A stretch of DNA of 64,000 nt, from contig JAFWDK010000012.1 in assembly GCA_017513085.1 (NCBI GenBank), forward strand, positions 1 to 64,000, in the 5' to 3' direction. Below the pieces are notes generated by a model that ran no database searches, was not told the DNA's origin, and saw nothing but the letters and a program-made list of their open reading frames with translations. Positions within the stretch are counted from its first letter, which is position 1. Each line of letters starts with the position of its first letter. Both the position numbers and the translations under genes were made by a program. Source of the stretch: Clostridiales bacterium. Lineage in GTDB: Bacteria; Bacillota; Clostridia; Saccharofermentanales; Saccharofermentanaceae. Below, one piece after another: positions 7,534 to 17,600 of the stretch.

Positions 7534-10500
7534 ATGAAAAAGAAGATTTGGGGGGCAGGATGCATTATTGCTGCTTTAATTGCAGCTCCTATGTATGGAG
7601 CAAGTAAAGGGGTTGCGGTAAGAGCTGATGAATATGAACCTCAAGCTGGAGACGTGGCTATCAATGAAGAAAACTTCCCAGATGAATATTTCAGAGAGTG
7701 GATTAGTGAAAATCTTGATGCTACTCCAGATGGGGTTTTAACGAAGAGTGAAATAAGTCTTGTAACGAGAATCGACTGTAAAGACAGTCATATTGCTGAT
7801 CTTACCGGCGTGAAGTTTTTTACAAATCTTGAATCCTTAGATTGCCGTAACAATGTAATTGAAGAATTGGATTTGAGTGGAATGCCATATCTTGAAAACT
7901 TTTTGGCAGGCTACAATGTTCTCAGTAAAATCGATGCATCAAATTGCAAGAAATTGACTTTCTGGGGCATAAACTATGGTTATGGCAACAAGATGAGCGT
8001 TGAGGATACTATGTGGAATTGTACCGATAAAACAGGTATTTATGCATATAGTTATTATTATGGAAATCCATTAAAGTCAGTAGATTTTTCTGGGTGTATC
8101 AGTCTTGAGGTATTTGTGAATACAAACGATACACTTACTGAAGCTGATTTTTCTGGTTGCACCGCGCTCAAAAAGATTAATCTGACTAATAAGCAAATCG
8201 AATCGATAAACATAACTGGTTGCAGTAATTTGGAAGAAGTGCATTTGGCTGAAAATGAAATGCAAACTCTTGATTTGACTGGTTGCCAGAAGCTGAGAAT
8301 TCTTGAACTCTATTCTAATAAATTTGTGACTATAGATTTGACCCCATGTCCTAATCTGGAAGAACTTAACATAAATGCTAATCAGTTAAAGAATATAGAT
8401 GTTTCCTCAAACAAATTATTGAGACAATTAGTTTGTAAAGAAAACCAGTTAGTTTCGCTTGACGTAAGTAATCATGCGATGCTTGATGATTTTTCGTGCA
8501 GATTCAACAACATAAAGACACTCAACTTGAGTGGTTGCAAAAAGTTGACAGATCTATCGTATATTCACGAAGATAATCCGTTAGAGAGCCTGGACCTGTC
8601 AGATTGTATCAGTTTGAATGAATTCTCGATTAATGATACACCGCTTATTTCTGTTGACCTGAGTAGGTGTTCTGGACTAGTTAGGGTGGATCTGTCGAAT
8701 AATCAGCTTGAGGAGATTAGCCTGGACGGGTGTGATCATCTTCAGGAACTGAATGTATATAACAATAATCTTGAAGATTTGGATATTTCCACTTGTAAAC
8801 GACTGGAGACTCTTGATTGCAGACTCAACTATCTGACTAAAAAACCTTCTGCGAGCAATCTTACTGTTAAGTTTGATCCGCAGAAAATATTAGAGGCTCC
8901 TTCAGGATTCAAAGTTGAAACTGTCAGTGAAGAGAGCGTTACACTTGCTTGGGATGACGCAGGAGAAGACATACATTATGAGTTGTTCAGATCTGATTCC
9001 AAAGATGACGGGTACATAAGTATTTACAGTGCTGATCGTTGTACTTCATATACGGATGAGGATTTGAACCCTAATACAACATATTACTATAAGCTAAGAC
9101 TGTGGATATCTGTTGATAGAATAGTAATCGAAAGTCCTTTTTCTGATACTTTGGAAGCAAAGACAAAAGCACTTCCGACGCCTACTCCTACAGAGACACC
9201 GTCGCCAACACCAAATCCGGTAACTCCTACACCGACACCGGTAGTGAAAAAAACTGGTATTAAAATCGATGAAGAGCATTTCCCTGATAAGGCGTTCCGT
9301 AAATATGTTTCTGAGTCTATCGATAAAGATTCAAATGGATTGTTAAGTCAGGATGAAATAACTATTACTGATTTCATGGATGTCAGTGAACAGGGAATAC
9401 AATCAATCAAAGGAATTGAGTATTTTGCTGATTTAAAATGGCTTGGTTGCGAACATAATAGTATATCTACTATTGATGTAAGTAAAAATGCGAAACTAAC
9501 GAGTCTTTGGTGTGGAGATAATAAGATTACAGGACTTGTGATTAATCCGAATCTTATGTATCTTGAGTGCAATGATAATCTGTTAACGAGTTTAGATGTT
9601 AGTAAGAATAAAGAATTGGATGTGCTTGTAGCACATCACAATAAGCTAGCTTCGCTTGATATTTCAAACTGCAAAGTTAAAGGCGTTGTTGACGATGATT
9701 ATCTGGAGTTTGTAGAGAAAGAAGATTTCTATGCATACATTGATCCGGAAAAAAATGAGTATTATCTTTCTTTTGATAAGACTACAAAGATTATCGGTGC
9801 GAATGTTCCTGTCCCATCTACCGGATCTATCGCAGACTTCGTAGAGCGTCTTTATACGGTTGCGCTCGGTCGTCCTTCTGAGAAAGAGGGTAAAGAGTAT
9901 TGGGTAAAGGAAATCACAAATGGTAACAAGACCGGTGCTGATTGCGGTCTGTTCTTCCTAACAAGTGAAGAGTTCAACAACCGTGGCCTCAGTATTGAGA
10001 ACTTTGTAGAGACGCTTTACCAGACATTCTTCGGACGTGCTTCCGAACCGAATGGAAAAGCCTACTGGGTTGGTGAACTGAAGAGTGGAAGAAAGAGCAG
10101 GGCAGATGTCATCTGGGGCTTCATTGATTCGAAAGAATGGTGCAATATCTGTGCGGATTACGGAGTTAAGTCCGGCGCGCCGACAGCAAAAGCAGAGCAC
10201 GCATCGCAGAACGCGATCGATTTTGCAACACGTCTTTACACTTGCTGCCTCGGCAGAGCATCGGAAGAAGGTGGACTGAAGTACTGGTCTTTGGCACTTA
10301 CCAACCTTGAGCAGACAGGTTGCTCGGCAGCGAAGTTATTCTTTACCAGTGAGGAGTTTGTCAAATTCAAACTCAAAGACGATGAGTATGTAAGAAGACT
10401 GTACACGACGTTCATGGGCAGAGAGCCGGCTAAGGATGAGATAGCATACTGGATAGGCGAGATCAAGAAAGGAAGCCAGACCAGGTATAGCATTATGCAG

Positions 10501-10569
10501 TTCTTCGGTCAGTCGCCGGAGTTCACAAACATCTGTAAGAAGTACGGTATTGATCGTGGCACGATCTAG
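7534..10569 (+). CDS. Exported leucine-rich-repeat protein with Fn3 and DUF4214 C-terminal array
   Basis: An exported protein of 1011 residues. I place the start at the ATG at 7534, 8-12 nt after GGAGGAGG; an in-frame TTG at 7513 lies upstream of that site. Order of parts: signal peptide (1-30), a Ca-binding EF-hand-like stretch (about 60-75), cysteine-containing leucine-rich repeats (about 83-436), a fibronectin type III-like domain (about 456-542), a Thr/Pro linker (about 545-571), a second EF-hand-like and LRR block (about 577-720), and a DUF4214 region of four LYxxxxGRxxxxxxxxYW units (about 767-1011). The last residues YGIDRGTI are shared with the proteins at 11724 and 14612. LRR proteins of this type are usually surface adhesins or binding proteins; DUF4214 function is unknown and may serve attachment. 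Confidence 0.85.
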   Translation: MKKKIWGAGCIIAALIAAPMYGASKGVAVRADEYEPQAGDVAINEENFPDEYFREWISENLDATPDGVLTKSEISLVTRIDCKDSHIADLTGVKFFTNLESLDCRNNVIEELDLSGMPYLENFLAGYNVLSKIDASNCKKLTFWGINYGYGNKMSVEDTMWNCTDKTGIYAYSYYYGNPLKSVDFSGCISLEVFVNTNDTLTEADFSGCTALKKINLTNKQIESINITGCSNLEEVHLAENEMQTLDLTGCQKLRILELYSNKFVTIDLTPCPNLEELNINANQLKNIDVSSNKLLRQLVCKENQLVSLDVSNHAMLDDFSCRFNNIKTLNLSGCKKLTDLSYIHEDNPLESLDLSDCISLNEFSINDTPLISVDLSRCSGLVRVDLSNNQLEEISLDGCDHLQELNVYNNNLEDLDISTCKRLETLDCRLNYLTKKPSASNLTVKFDPQKILEAPSGFKVETVSEESVTLAWDDAGEDIHYELFRSDSKDDGYISIYSADRCTSYTDEDLNPNTTYYYKLRLWISVDRIVIESPFSDTLEAKTKALPTPTPTETPSPTPNPVTPTPTPVVKKTGIKIDEEHFPDKAFRKYVSESIDKDSNGLLSQDEITITDFMDVSEQGIQSIKGIEYFADLKWLGCEHNSISTIDVSKNAKLTSLWCGDNKITGLVINPNLMYLECNDNLLTSLDVSKNKELDVLVAHHNKLASLDISNCKVKGVVDDDYLEFVEKEDFYAYIDPEKNEYYLSFDKTTKIIGANVPVPSTGSIADFVERLYTVALGRPSEKEGKEYWVKEITNGNKTGADCGLFFLTSEEFNNRGLSIENFVETLYQTFFGRASEPNGKAYWVGELKSGRKSRADVIWGFIDSKEWCNICADYGVKSGAPTAKAEHASQNAIDFATRLYTCCLGRASEEGGLKYWSLALTNLEQTGCSAAKLFFTSEEFVKFKLKDDEYVRRLYTTFMGREPAKDEIAYWIGEIKKGSQTRYSIMQFFGQSPEFTNICKKYGIDRGTI

Positions 10570-10594
10570 AATTAGATAATTCAAGTAGTGAAGC

Positions 10595-10636
10595 AGTCCT
10601 CCTGTGGAAGCCATCCGCAGGAGGACTTACATTTTC
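10595..10636 (+). terminator. Terminator after the first DUF4214 gene
   Basis: Perfect 10-bp arms AGTCCTCCTG (10595-10604) and CAGGAGGACT (10618-10627) followed by TACATTTT. It lies 25 bp after the stop codon. The stem is strong but the T-run is interrupted. Confidence 0.65.
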
Positions 10637-10750
10637 AATTGCCTTTGAAAAAATAAGTGTTTAAGCTTATCCATAACACACATCTTTCTTGGAATTCTGG
10701 GTGCGGTATAATAACTATAATGTGATTATGCGATACGGAGAATAAGTTGA

Positions 10751-11506
10751 ATGTTTGGAAAAGAGAATCATATTACGTTAGATGATTACAAATTGTTCTT
10801 GGAGATACTGTGGAACACCAACAGAACAGAAACAGAAGCTGTGCAAAAAGCAGTAGAGTATTTCCTGTGGGCGCTTTTCGGGCTTTCTTCTGACGTCAGC
10901 GTTGTTGATGTACATAACGATAACATAATTACTTCTAAACATGATCCGTCACGCTTTTACCTCTTGCGTGGTATTGAAGCTAAGAAAGAATCACTTACAA
11001 AAAAGCGAATGACAGAGAAGACCCGGGAAGATATAAAGTCACGATATGAAACTGCCCAGAATGAGTTTGCAAAAAGGAAAAACATGTATATGGGTGGGGA
11101 CGATAACGATAGTTTTTACTCAGGTCCGCCGGATCTGATGGTTGTGAAGAACTATAACTATGAAAACATTGAACATGGAAATGGTACGATTTGTTTTCTG
11201 GTAGAAACAAAAGAGTTTGAAGAAGATTTGAAAAAGATTCAGGAAAAAGATTCTAAGTTTTCACAGATTTTCTCACATATGACGCAAGCAAACAACGTCG
11301 TTCTTACTAATGGAAAAATGTGGATACTATATACACAGAAATCAAATGATCATCCGAACTATGACGAATGGAAACAAGAAGTATTACAGAATTCAAAGGT
11401 GTTTGAACTCTGGAATGACAAGAACGAAAAGAATACCGAAAAGTTTGAAGAGTTGTGTGAGACACTAAAAAATCTGGCGGCCAATACAAACAAAGTAACC
11501 TGTTAA
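10751..11506 (+). CDS. Unrecognised protein, possible PD-(D/E)xK nuclease-like domain
   Basis: A 251-residue cytoplasmic protein with no signal peptide or membrane segment that I cannot assign to a named family. The middle contains GPPDLMVV (about 129-136) followed by a strand ending VETK (about 157-160), which has the spacing and look of a PD-(D/E)xK nuclease core as found in type I restriction R-subunit N-termini. Around them is a helix-rich, strongly charged sequence. Just upstream there is a TATAAT at 10707-10712 that could serve as a -10 box. It sits alone between two exported DUF4214 genes and does not share their leader. Nuclease activity is only an inference from the motif; it could also be a non-catalytic member of the fold. 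Confidence 0.6.
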   Translation: MFGKENHITLDDYKLFLEILWNTNRTETEAVQKAVEYFLWALFGLSSDVSVVDVHNDNIITSKHDPSRFYLLRGIEAKKESLTKKRMTEKTREDIKSRYETAQNEFAKRKNMYMGGDDNDSFYSGPPDLMVVKNYNYENIEHGNGTICFLVETKEFEEDLKKIQEKDSKFSQIFSHMTQANNVVLTNGKMWILYTQKSNDHPNYDEWKQEVLQNSKVFELWNDKNEKNTEKFEELCETLKNLAANTNKVTC

Positions 11507-11543
11507 TCTTGCATATTGTTCCAGCGTATAGATTAATTCATTC

Positions 11544-11582
11544 AAGAAGGCGGTTCCGAGATACAAGGGAACGGCCTTCTTT
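11544..11582 (+). terminator. Second copy of the AAGAAGGC...GCCTTCTT terminator
   Basis: Nearly identical to the hairpin at 7161-7199, including about 20 bp upstream (GCGTATAGATTAATTCATTC) and the following TTGACATATTATCG. The only change inside the stem turns a G-T wobble into a G-G mismatch. It follows the gene ending at 11506. Confidence 0.55.
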
Positions 11583-11636
11583 GGATTTGACATATTATCG
11601 TTCTGTAAACTTTCACGAAGAAAAGGCCAAATTCGC

Positions 11637-11690
11637 TACTATTCTGATATTCTATGTTTAACGAAAAGAAAGCCTTGAGCAGGCTCTCTT
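11637..11690 (+). promoter_or_regulatory. Two-hairpin leader element, copy B (hairpin 1 decayed)
   Basis: The left arm CTACTATTC of hairpin 1 is recognisable, but its right partner (TATTCTATG) no longer pairs. Hairpin 2 is kept: AAGAAAGCC (11666-11674) with GGCTCTCTT (11682-11690), one A-C mismatch, loop TTGAGCA identical to copy A. GGGAGGGG follows 16 nt later and the ATG is at 11724. Confidence 0.55.
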
Positions 11691-11723
11691 AATCTTGATT
11701 GTATGTGGGAGGGGAATGAATAT

Positions 11724-14405
11724 ATGAAAAAAGCAGTGATAGTGACGGCATTGGTCGCATCTGTAACATTTGCTGTTTCTTCAATCAACTTGTTTGCTAA
11801 GAAGGTGGCCTATGCAGACGAAAATATAGTATATCCGCAGGCGGACGTGGCAATTGATGAGAAGAATTTCCCAGATGAGTATTTTAGAAAGTATGTATTG
11901 AATAATTTTGATCAAAATCACGATGGTACTCTTTCTGAAGCAGAGATTGCTGAAGTTACGAGAGTGGTTTATGAAGGTAAAAATGTAAAATCGCTTAAGG
12001 GAGTGGAATTTTTTACTGAACTAAAGGATTTGTGTTGTTCTAATTGTCAATTGACGAGTTTGGACGTGAGCAAGAATACGAATCTTACAGAATTGGACTG
12101 CAGATATAACCAGCTGACTAATCTGGATGTGAGCAAGAATGCGAATCTTACAAAATTGAAATGCGGTTCTAACCAGCTGACTAATCTGGATGTGAGCAAA
12201 AATACGAAGTTGGAAAATTTGAATTGTTATGGAAACCAACTGACTAATCTGGATGTGAGCAACAATCCGAATTTGATAGACTTTGATTGCTCGGAAAATC
12301 AATTGATAAGTCTGGATGTGAGCAACAATTCGAAGTTGGAAAACTTGACTTGTTTGGTAAACCAACTGACTAATCTAGATGTGAGCAACAATCCGAAGTT
12401 GAGATTCTTTAGTTGCAGGGAAAATCAATTGACAAGTCTGGATGTAAGCAACAATTTGCAGTTGAAAGTCTTGTATTGTGGTAAAAACAAACTGAAAAAT
12501 ATAGATTTAGGTCAAAATTCAAATCTGGAAGTATTGGGGTGCGAATTTAACCAGCTGACGAGTTTGGATCTTAGCAAACTTGGTTATTTGGATGCTCTGG
12601 TATGTGATAATAATCAGATTGATAAACTCGATGTTTCGAACTGTACGGAATTAATATCGCTGTGCAAGAAATTTGGTGTTCAGCAGAATATAACCGGAAT
12701 GTGTCAAGTGGCACACGAACAAGAATATCTTTTTTTCTCGGTCGATTCAGTTGTGAAGATGACACCAGAGTTATTCGTACCCATAATGCCAAATTCAATG
12801 AGTGTAGAAATTGATCTTTCAAATGAAGGTATTCCGCGTAATGGAAGTGATGATCCGATTCATGCATGGAATGCTTTATGGTATTTGGATATGGTGTATG
12901 ACTTGTTCGATAGTTACTATGATAGAGGTATTACGTCAACAGATTTAGATCGCGATGGTCATTACGATGTGGATGAATTCTATAATGGAGATTTTTACCT
13001 TAAAAAATCAGCTTCCTGTAACATCAAAGATGAATTTGTTTTTAAGAAAGACCAATTGAAAGATACGATCTACAAAGAAATTGCAATTGTATTTGGTGAG
13101 CATTATACAATATCGTTTGATGCAAATGGCGGAAGTGGAGTTATGGATTCGAGAAGGCTATTCGATGGAAAAGAGTTTGTACTCCCAGAATGTGAGTTTG
13201 CTGCACCGGAAGGAAAAGAATTTGACCGATGGAATCTGGGTGACCCCGGTGTTTCTGTTAAGATTACTGCCGATACCACGCTCAAAGCACAATGGAAAGA
13301 TATAATTTATTCAGTAAAAGTAACAACTGACGGGCATGGAACTGCGCTTGCTTCAGTAGATAATGGTGCGATGGGTACAGAAGTCACATTGAAGACACAG
13401 CCAAATGATGGCTATAAGTTTAAAGAATGGCAGGTCATATCTGGTGGAGTTACAATTAAGGATGATAAGTTCGTGATTGGTACTGAGAATGTAGAAATCA
13501 AGGCGTTTTTTGAAGCAGTATCTTCAAATCCTACTCCGAGCGTATTTCCAACGCCGCCAGCGGTCCCTGCAACTCCAACTCCAGTAGGGCAAACTCCTAC
13601 TAATGTTCCTACTCAGAATCCTACACCAACACAGCAGCCTACACCCGCTCCCTCCAAAGGCACTATCGCCGATTTCGTTGAGCGTCTTTACACGGTAGCT
13701 CTTGGGCGTGCATCCGAGAAAGATGGTAAAGAATTCTGGGTTAAAGAGATCACAAATGGTAACAAGACCGGTGCTGATTGCGGTCTGTTCTTCCTAACAA
13801 GTGAAGAGTTCAACAACCGTGGCCTCAGTATTGAGAACTTTGTAGAGACGCTTTACCAGACATTCTTCGGACGTGCTTCTGAACCGAATGGTAAAGCATA
13901 CTGGGTTGGTGAACTGAAGAAAGGATCGAAGAGTAGAGAAGATGTTATTCGTGGATTCATCGATTCTACAGAGTGGTGTAATATCTGTGCGGATTACGGA
14001 GTTAAGTCCGGCGCGCCGACAGCAAAAGCAGAGCACGCATCGCAGAACGCGATCGATTTTGCAACACGTCTTTACACTTGCTGCCTTGGCCGTGATCCAG
14101 AAGACGGAGGGCTGAAGTACTGGTCACTTGCCCTGACAAACTTGGAGCAGACAGGATGCACAGCAGCAAAAGAATTCTTCATGTCACAGGAGTTCGTCAA
14201 CCTTAAACTGAAGGATGACGAGTATATCAGGAGACTCTATACGACGTTCATGGGACGTGATCCTGAATCAAGCGAGATCGCATACTGGACGGGAGAAATC
14301 AAGAAAGGCACGCAGACCAGGTACAGCATCATGCAGTTCTTCGGTCAGTCACCGGAGTTTACGGAAATCTGCAAAAAGTACGGTATTGATCGCGGAACAA
14401 TCTGA
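11724..14405 (+). CDS. Exported leucine-rich-repeat protein with InlB-type repeats and DUF4214 array
   Basis: An exported protein of 893 residues; the ATG at 11724 follows GGGAGGGG, so the in-frame ATG at 11703 is not used. Order of parts: signal peptide (about 1-32), EF-hand/dockerin-like DQNHDGTLSEAEI (about 70), about ten 21-residue leucine-rich repeats of the form LDVSNNxxLxxLxCxxNQLT (about 96-312), a second acidic loop DLDRDGHYDVDEF (about 410), a Listeria-Bacteroides (Flg_new) repeat with FDANGG (about 461-526), a second bacterial surface repeat (about 529-597), a Pro/Thr linker, and the DUF4214 array (about 647-893) ending YGIDRGTI. It is probably a surface-displayed binding protein. 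Long stretches of the C-terminal DNA are identical to the gene at 7534. Confidence 0.85.
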   Translation: MKKAVIVTALVASVTFAVSSINLFAKKVAYADENIVYPQADVAIDEKNFPDEYFRKYVLNNFDQNHDGTLSEAEIAEVTRVVYEGKNVKSLKGVEFFTELKDLCCSNCQLTSLDVSKNTNLTELDCRYNQLTNLDVSKNANLTKLKCGSNQLTNLDVSKNTKLENLNCYGNQLTNLDVSNNPNLIDFDCSENQLISLDVSNNSKLENLTCLVNQLTNLDVSNNPKLRFFSCRENQLTSLDVSNNLQLKVLYCGKNKLKNIDLGQNSNLEVLGCEFNQLTSLDLSKLGYLDALVCDNNQIDKLDVSNCTELISLCKKFGVQQNITGMCQVAHEQEYLFFSVDSVVKMTPELFVPIMPNSMSVEIDLSNEGIPRNGSDDPIHAWNALWYLDMVYDLFDSYYDRGITSTDLDRDGHYDVDEFYNGDFYLKKSASCNIKDEFVFKKDQLKDTIYKEIAIVFGEHYTISFDANGGSGVMDSRRLFDGKEFVLPECEFAAPEGKEFDRWNLGDPGVSVKITADTTLKAQWKDIIYSVKVTTDGHGTALASVDNGAMGTEVTLKTQPNDGYKFKEWQVISGGVTIKDDKFVIGTENVEIKAFFEAVSSNPTPSVFPTPPAVPATPTPVGQTPTNVPTQNPTPTQQPTPAPSKGTIADFVERLYTVALGRASEKDGKEFWVKEITNGNKTGADCGLFFLTSEEFNNRGLSIENFVETLYQTFFGRASEPNGKAYWVGELKKGSKSREDVIRGFIDSTEWCNICADYGVKSGAPTAKAEHASQNAIDFATRLYTCCLGRDPEDGGLKYWSLALTNLEQTGCTAAKEFFMSQEFVNLKLKDDEYIRRLYTTFMGRDPESSEIAYWTGEIKKGTQTRYSIMQFFGQSPEFTEICKKYGIDRGTI

Positions 14406-14431
14406 TCACAAACTAAGTATTATCTTTATGA

Positions 14432-14467
14432 GGCCATCTGCACTACATAAGTGTGGGTGGCCTTTTT
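14432..14467 (+). terminator. Terminator after the second DUF4214 gene
   Basis: GGCCATCTGCAC pairs with GTGTGGGTGGCC and is followed by TTTTT. The same hairpin with the same following words (ACAGAAAGTTAACAAA) occurs after the third DUF4214 gene at 17818, so gene and terminator were duplicated together. Confidence 0.8.
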
Positions 14468-14529
14468 AACAGAAAGTTAACAAATAAATCTGTAACTGCC
14501 CCAAACGGCGGATTCTCCTAGGAAAATCG

Positions 14530-14583
14530 CTGCTATTCTACGAGTAGCAGATTAAGATAGCCCTTAACAGGACTATCTTAATT
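14530..14583 (+). promoter_or_regulatory. Two-hairpin leader element, copy C
   Basis: Hairpin 1 (14530-14550): CTGCTATTC, loop TAC, GAGTAGCAG, pairing 9 of 9 with one G-T wobble. Hairpin 2 (14551-14582): ATTAAGATAGCC with GG-A-CTATCTTAAT, one bulged A, 7-nt loop CTTAACA. The arms of hairpin 2 differ from copy A yet still pair. The start codon is at 14612. Confidence 0.65.
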
Positions 14584-14611
14584 CAATCTTGTGAAATGGG
14601 GTGTTACGAGA

Positions 14612-17600
14612 ATGAAATGGGTTAAGAATTTCCTACGTGGAGCATTTGCAGTAGCATTGTCTCTTTGCATATTGCTTGGAGTAGCATATAAAACAAATGT
14701 TAATGCTGTTGCTGTATCCGATATTCAAGCTTTGCTGAGTACAAAAATGACTGAGAATGGATTTAAACCAGGACAGTCGCTTTCAGAATCAAATTGCTGG
14801 AAATTTGTTAATTCGCTTTGTAGTTATCTTTATAAGCATGGACTACCATCTCAAATGCCCAGTAAATATGAATTTTATAGAACAAGCAATAGATTTCATA
14901 CAGGTTGGGAGGATAACTATATCCAGGTTGGAAATACATTGACAATAGCTGATGGAACCTTAAACTCTACTTCGTTAACGAATCTCCTTTTACAATCCCA
15001 ACCTGGTGACGTTATTCAGATGAATTACAATCGAGATAGCGGAGATGATTTTCATACTTTAATGATATATTCTATTTCTAATACTGGTGCGATTTTTTAT
15101 CATGCAGGTTCAATAGTATACTTTGGGGGCAACGGTTTTTGGGGAACGAAAGGAACCGAAATACCATGGGCAACTGTATGGAGCATGTTTGGTCAATCAA
15201 ATGACGGTATTAGTATTTATCGTTCAAAGAGAGTTACAGGAGGCCAAACACCGTCTAACGATCCACCGACGATTTCTGTTTCTGGTTTCAATGCGCCGAC
15301 AAATCTCAATGTTGGTCAGTCTTTCGGTCTTTACGGAACAGCAACATGTTCGCCTGGCGTTATTTCACAGGTTGAAGCCAAGGTACTTAATTCCTCGATT
15401 GGAATAACGGTATACCCGGGTTCCTCAGCATTTAATGTCCGTAGTAGCTATTCTGGAGGCAATGTAAATAATGCAATCGCCTTCAATAAGTTATCTGCAG
15501 GTTCATATACTCTGTACTATAAGATAACTGCTCAAAATGGGAATAAGACAACAGTCAAGGAACTGTCTTATCCGTTTACCGTTGGATCAGTAACTCCTAG
15601 TACTCCGGAAATCTCGAGTATTACTGCATCTAAAACGGCTACTTTATCAGGAGACACAGTTACTATCAACTGGACTACGAAAAATGCGGGGTCAGTGTGG
15701 CTCCATGTATGGAAGGACGGACAACCGGAATACTTTTCAGAAGGACAGGGGAGTAATACTTCCAGAGCTATAACTTTGAATGGCGCTGGAGTCTATGAAG
15801 TGAAACTCACACCATATTCAGGGCAAGGATATACAGGAACTGAGGGCAGTTACGCTTCTGTTTTGATCTATGTTTATAATGCGATTACAGATCCATGGAT
15901 AACTGCTGATAAGACAAATGTTGTGGTCGGCGAAACAGTAACATTCTCGTTTGGCGCGAATAATGCACAGCTTTATTGCTTGGGATTTGATAAAGAAGGC
16001 GTCGGAAGAATCTGGACGCCTGACTGTGGGACACAGACGACCTTTGCTACTGCTTTTGATTCTCCAGGAACGTACACGGTTTACGCCTCTTGCTACATCC
16101 CTGATGTACAAAGCGTTGATACGAGCAAAGTAACAATTAATGTCAGTCCAGATTTCTCGATGATTCTTTCTTGTGGGGATTCTGTTGAATATGGGGAACC
16201 TTTCACAGTGAACTGGACACCGGTACAGGGTGCAGTTCGTTATAGAGTCGAGTTTTACTGCAAAACACGAAGTAAAAATGGTTTTATAGTATATTACGAC
16301 TATGAAACTACGAAAACATCATATTCTTTAAACGCCCATTTGGCGGGGGGACTTGCATACGATTTCTTCTCCCAAGATTTCTATGAAGATTACTCTGTGG
16401 GCATTTATTCCGTGGATAGTAATGAAAAGAGCTCTTTCTGTGGAAATCTTCCTCTGAGAATTACCGCGCCCTATGTTGAAACTCCACAAATGAGTGTCCA
16501 GAGTGTATCCAATCAGTCATTTATTTTGAAATGGAATGCAGTTGTAGATGCCGAAGCATATGTTCTGTATTTTAGATTGCCTTCGGAGGAAAAAACTCGA
16601 AGTGCATATCATTCCAAGGATACAACTCTTGAGATAAATCAGGAAATGGCACTAAAACAATACGGAAAAGAATTGATACCGGGTGAAACATATTGTGTAA
16701 GAATAGCTACTTTTAAGAAAGTAGAGGGAGAAGAAGGGAGAAGCTCTGCACGATTTCGCTCAGATATGAGCGAGGAACTCATGATTACTATTCCGACGGC
16801 TACGCCTACGCCAACTAAGGCACCTACTAAGGTGCCGTCAAAAGCACCCACTAAGGCTCCAACTAAAGCACCTACAAAAGTACCAACAAAAAAGCCTGTA
16901 ACACCAACGCCGACGAAGAAAGCGACACCTACGCCTACTAAGAAGGTCACACCTACAAAGACACCTACGAAGACACCGACAAAGATGCCAACTAAGGTTC
17001 CTACAAAGGTGCCGACTCAGAAGCCTACACCAACAAAAGCACCTGTCTTCAGTGATTTTGTAGAGAGATTGTACACTTGTGCGCTGAACCGTGCTTCGGA
17101 GCCGGGTGGTAAGAAGTTCTGGACAGATGAGGTAACGAGCGGAAGAAGAACAGGTGGCGATTGTGCAAGATACTTCTTGCTTGAGGCACCTGAGTTCATG
17201 AACCGAAATCTCAGCGTGGAGGATTTTGTAGAGACGCTTTATAAGACATTCTTTGATCGTAAGTCCGATGTAGCCGGAAAGAAAGGCTGGGTGGACGCGA
17301 TCAAGTCCGGAGCGATGTCACGAGCCGTGGTCGTTGAGAATTTTATCGAGTCAACTGAATGGTGTAATATCTGTGCTAAATACAGCGTTAAGTCCGGTGC
17401 GAAGTACCACAAAGCAACAGTTGCATCGCCGAATTCAATCAGCTTTGCGACAAGGCTGTATACCTGTTGCCTGAAGCGTAGTGCGGATGCAGACGGTGTA
17501 AAGTACTGGAGCTTAGCTCTGACCAATCTCGAACAGACAGGCTGTTCGGCTGCTAATTTCTTCTTCACGGGACCAGAGTTTACAGCTCTGAAGACATCCC

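Noticed and set aside
7451-7540. Leader compared from memory with cyclic di-GMP (GEMM) riboswitches
   Set aside because: The conserved GEMM core sequences (such as CACGCACAGGGCAAACC-like words) are not present; the loops and lengths differ.
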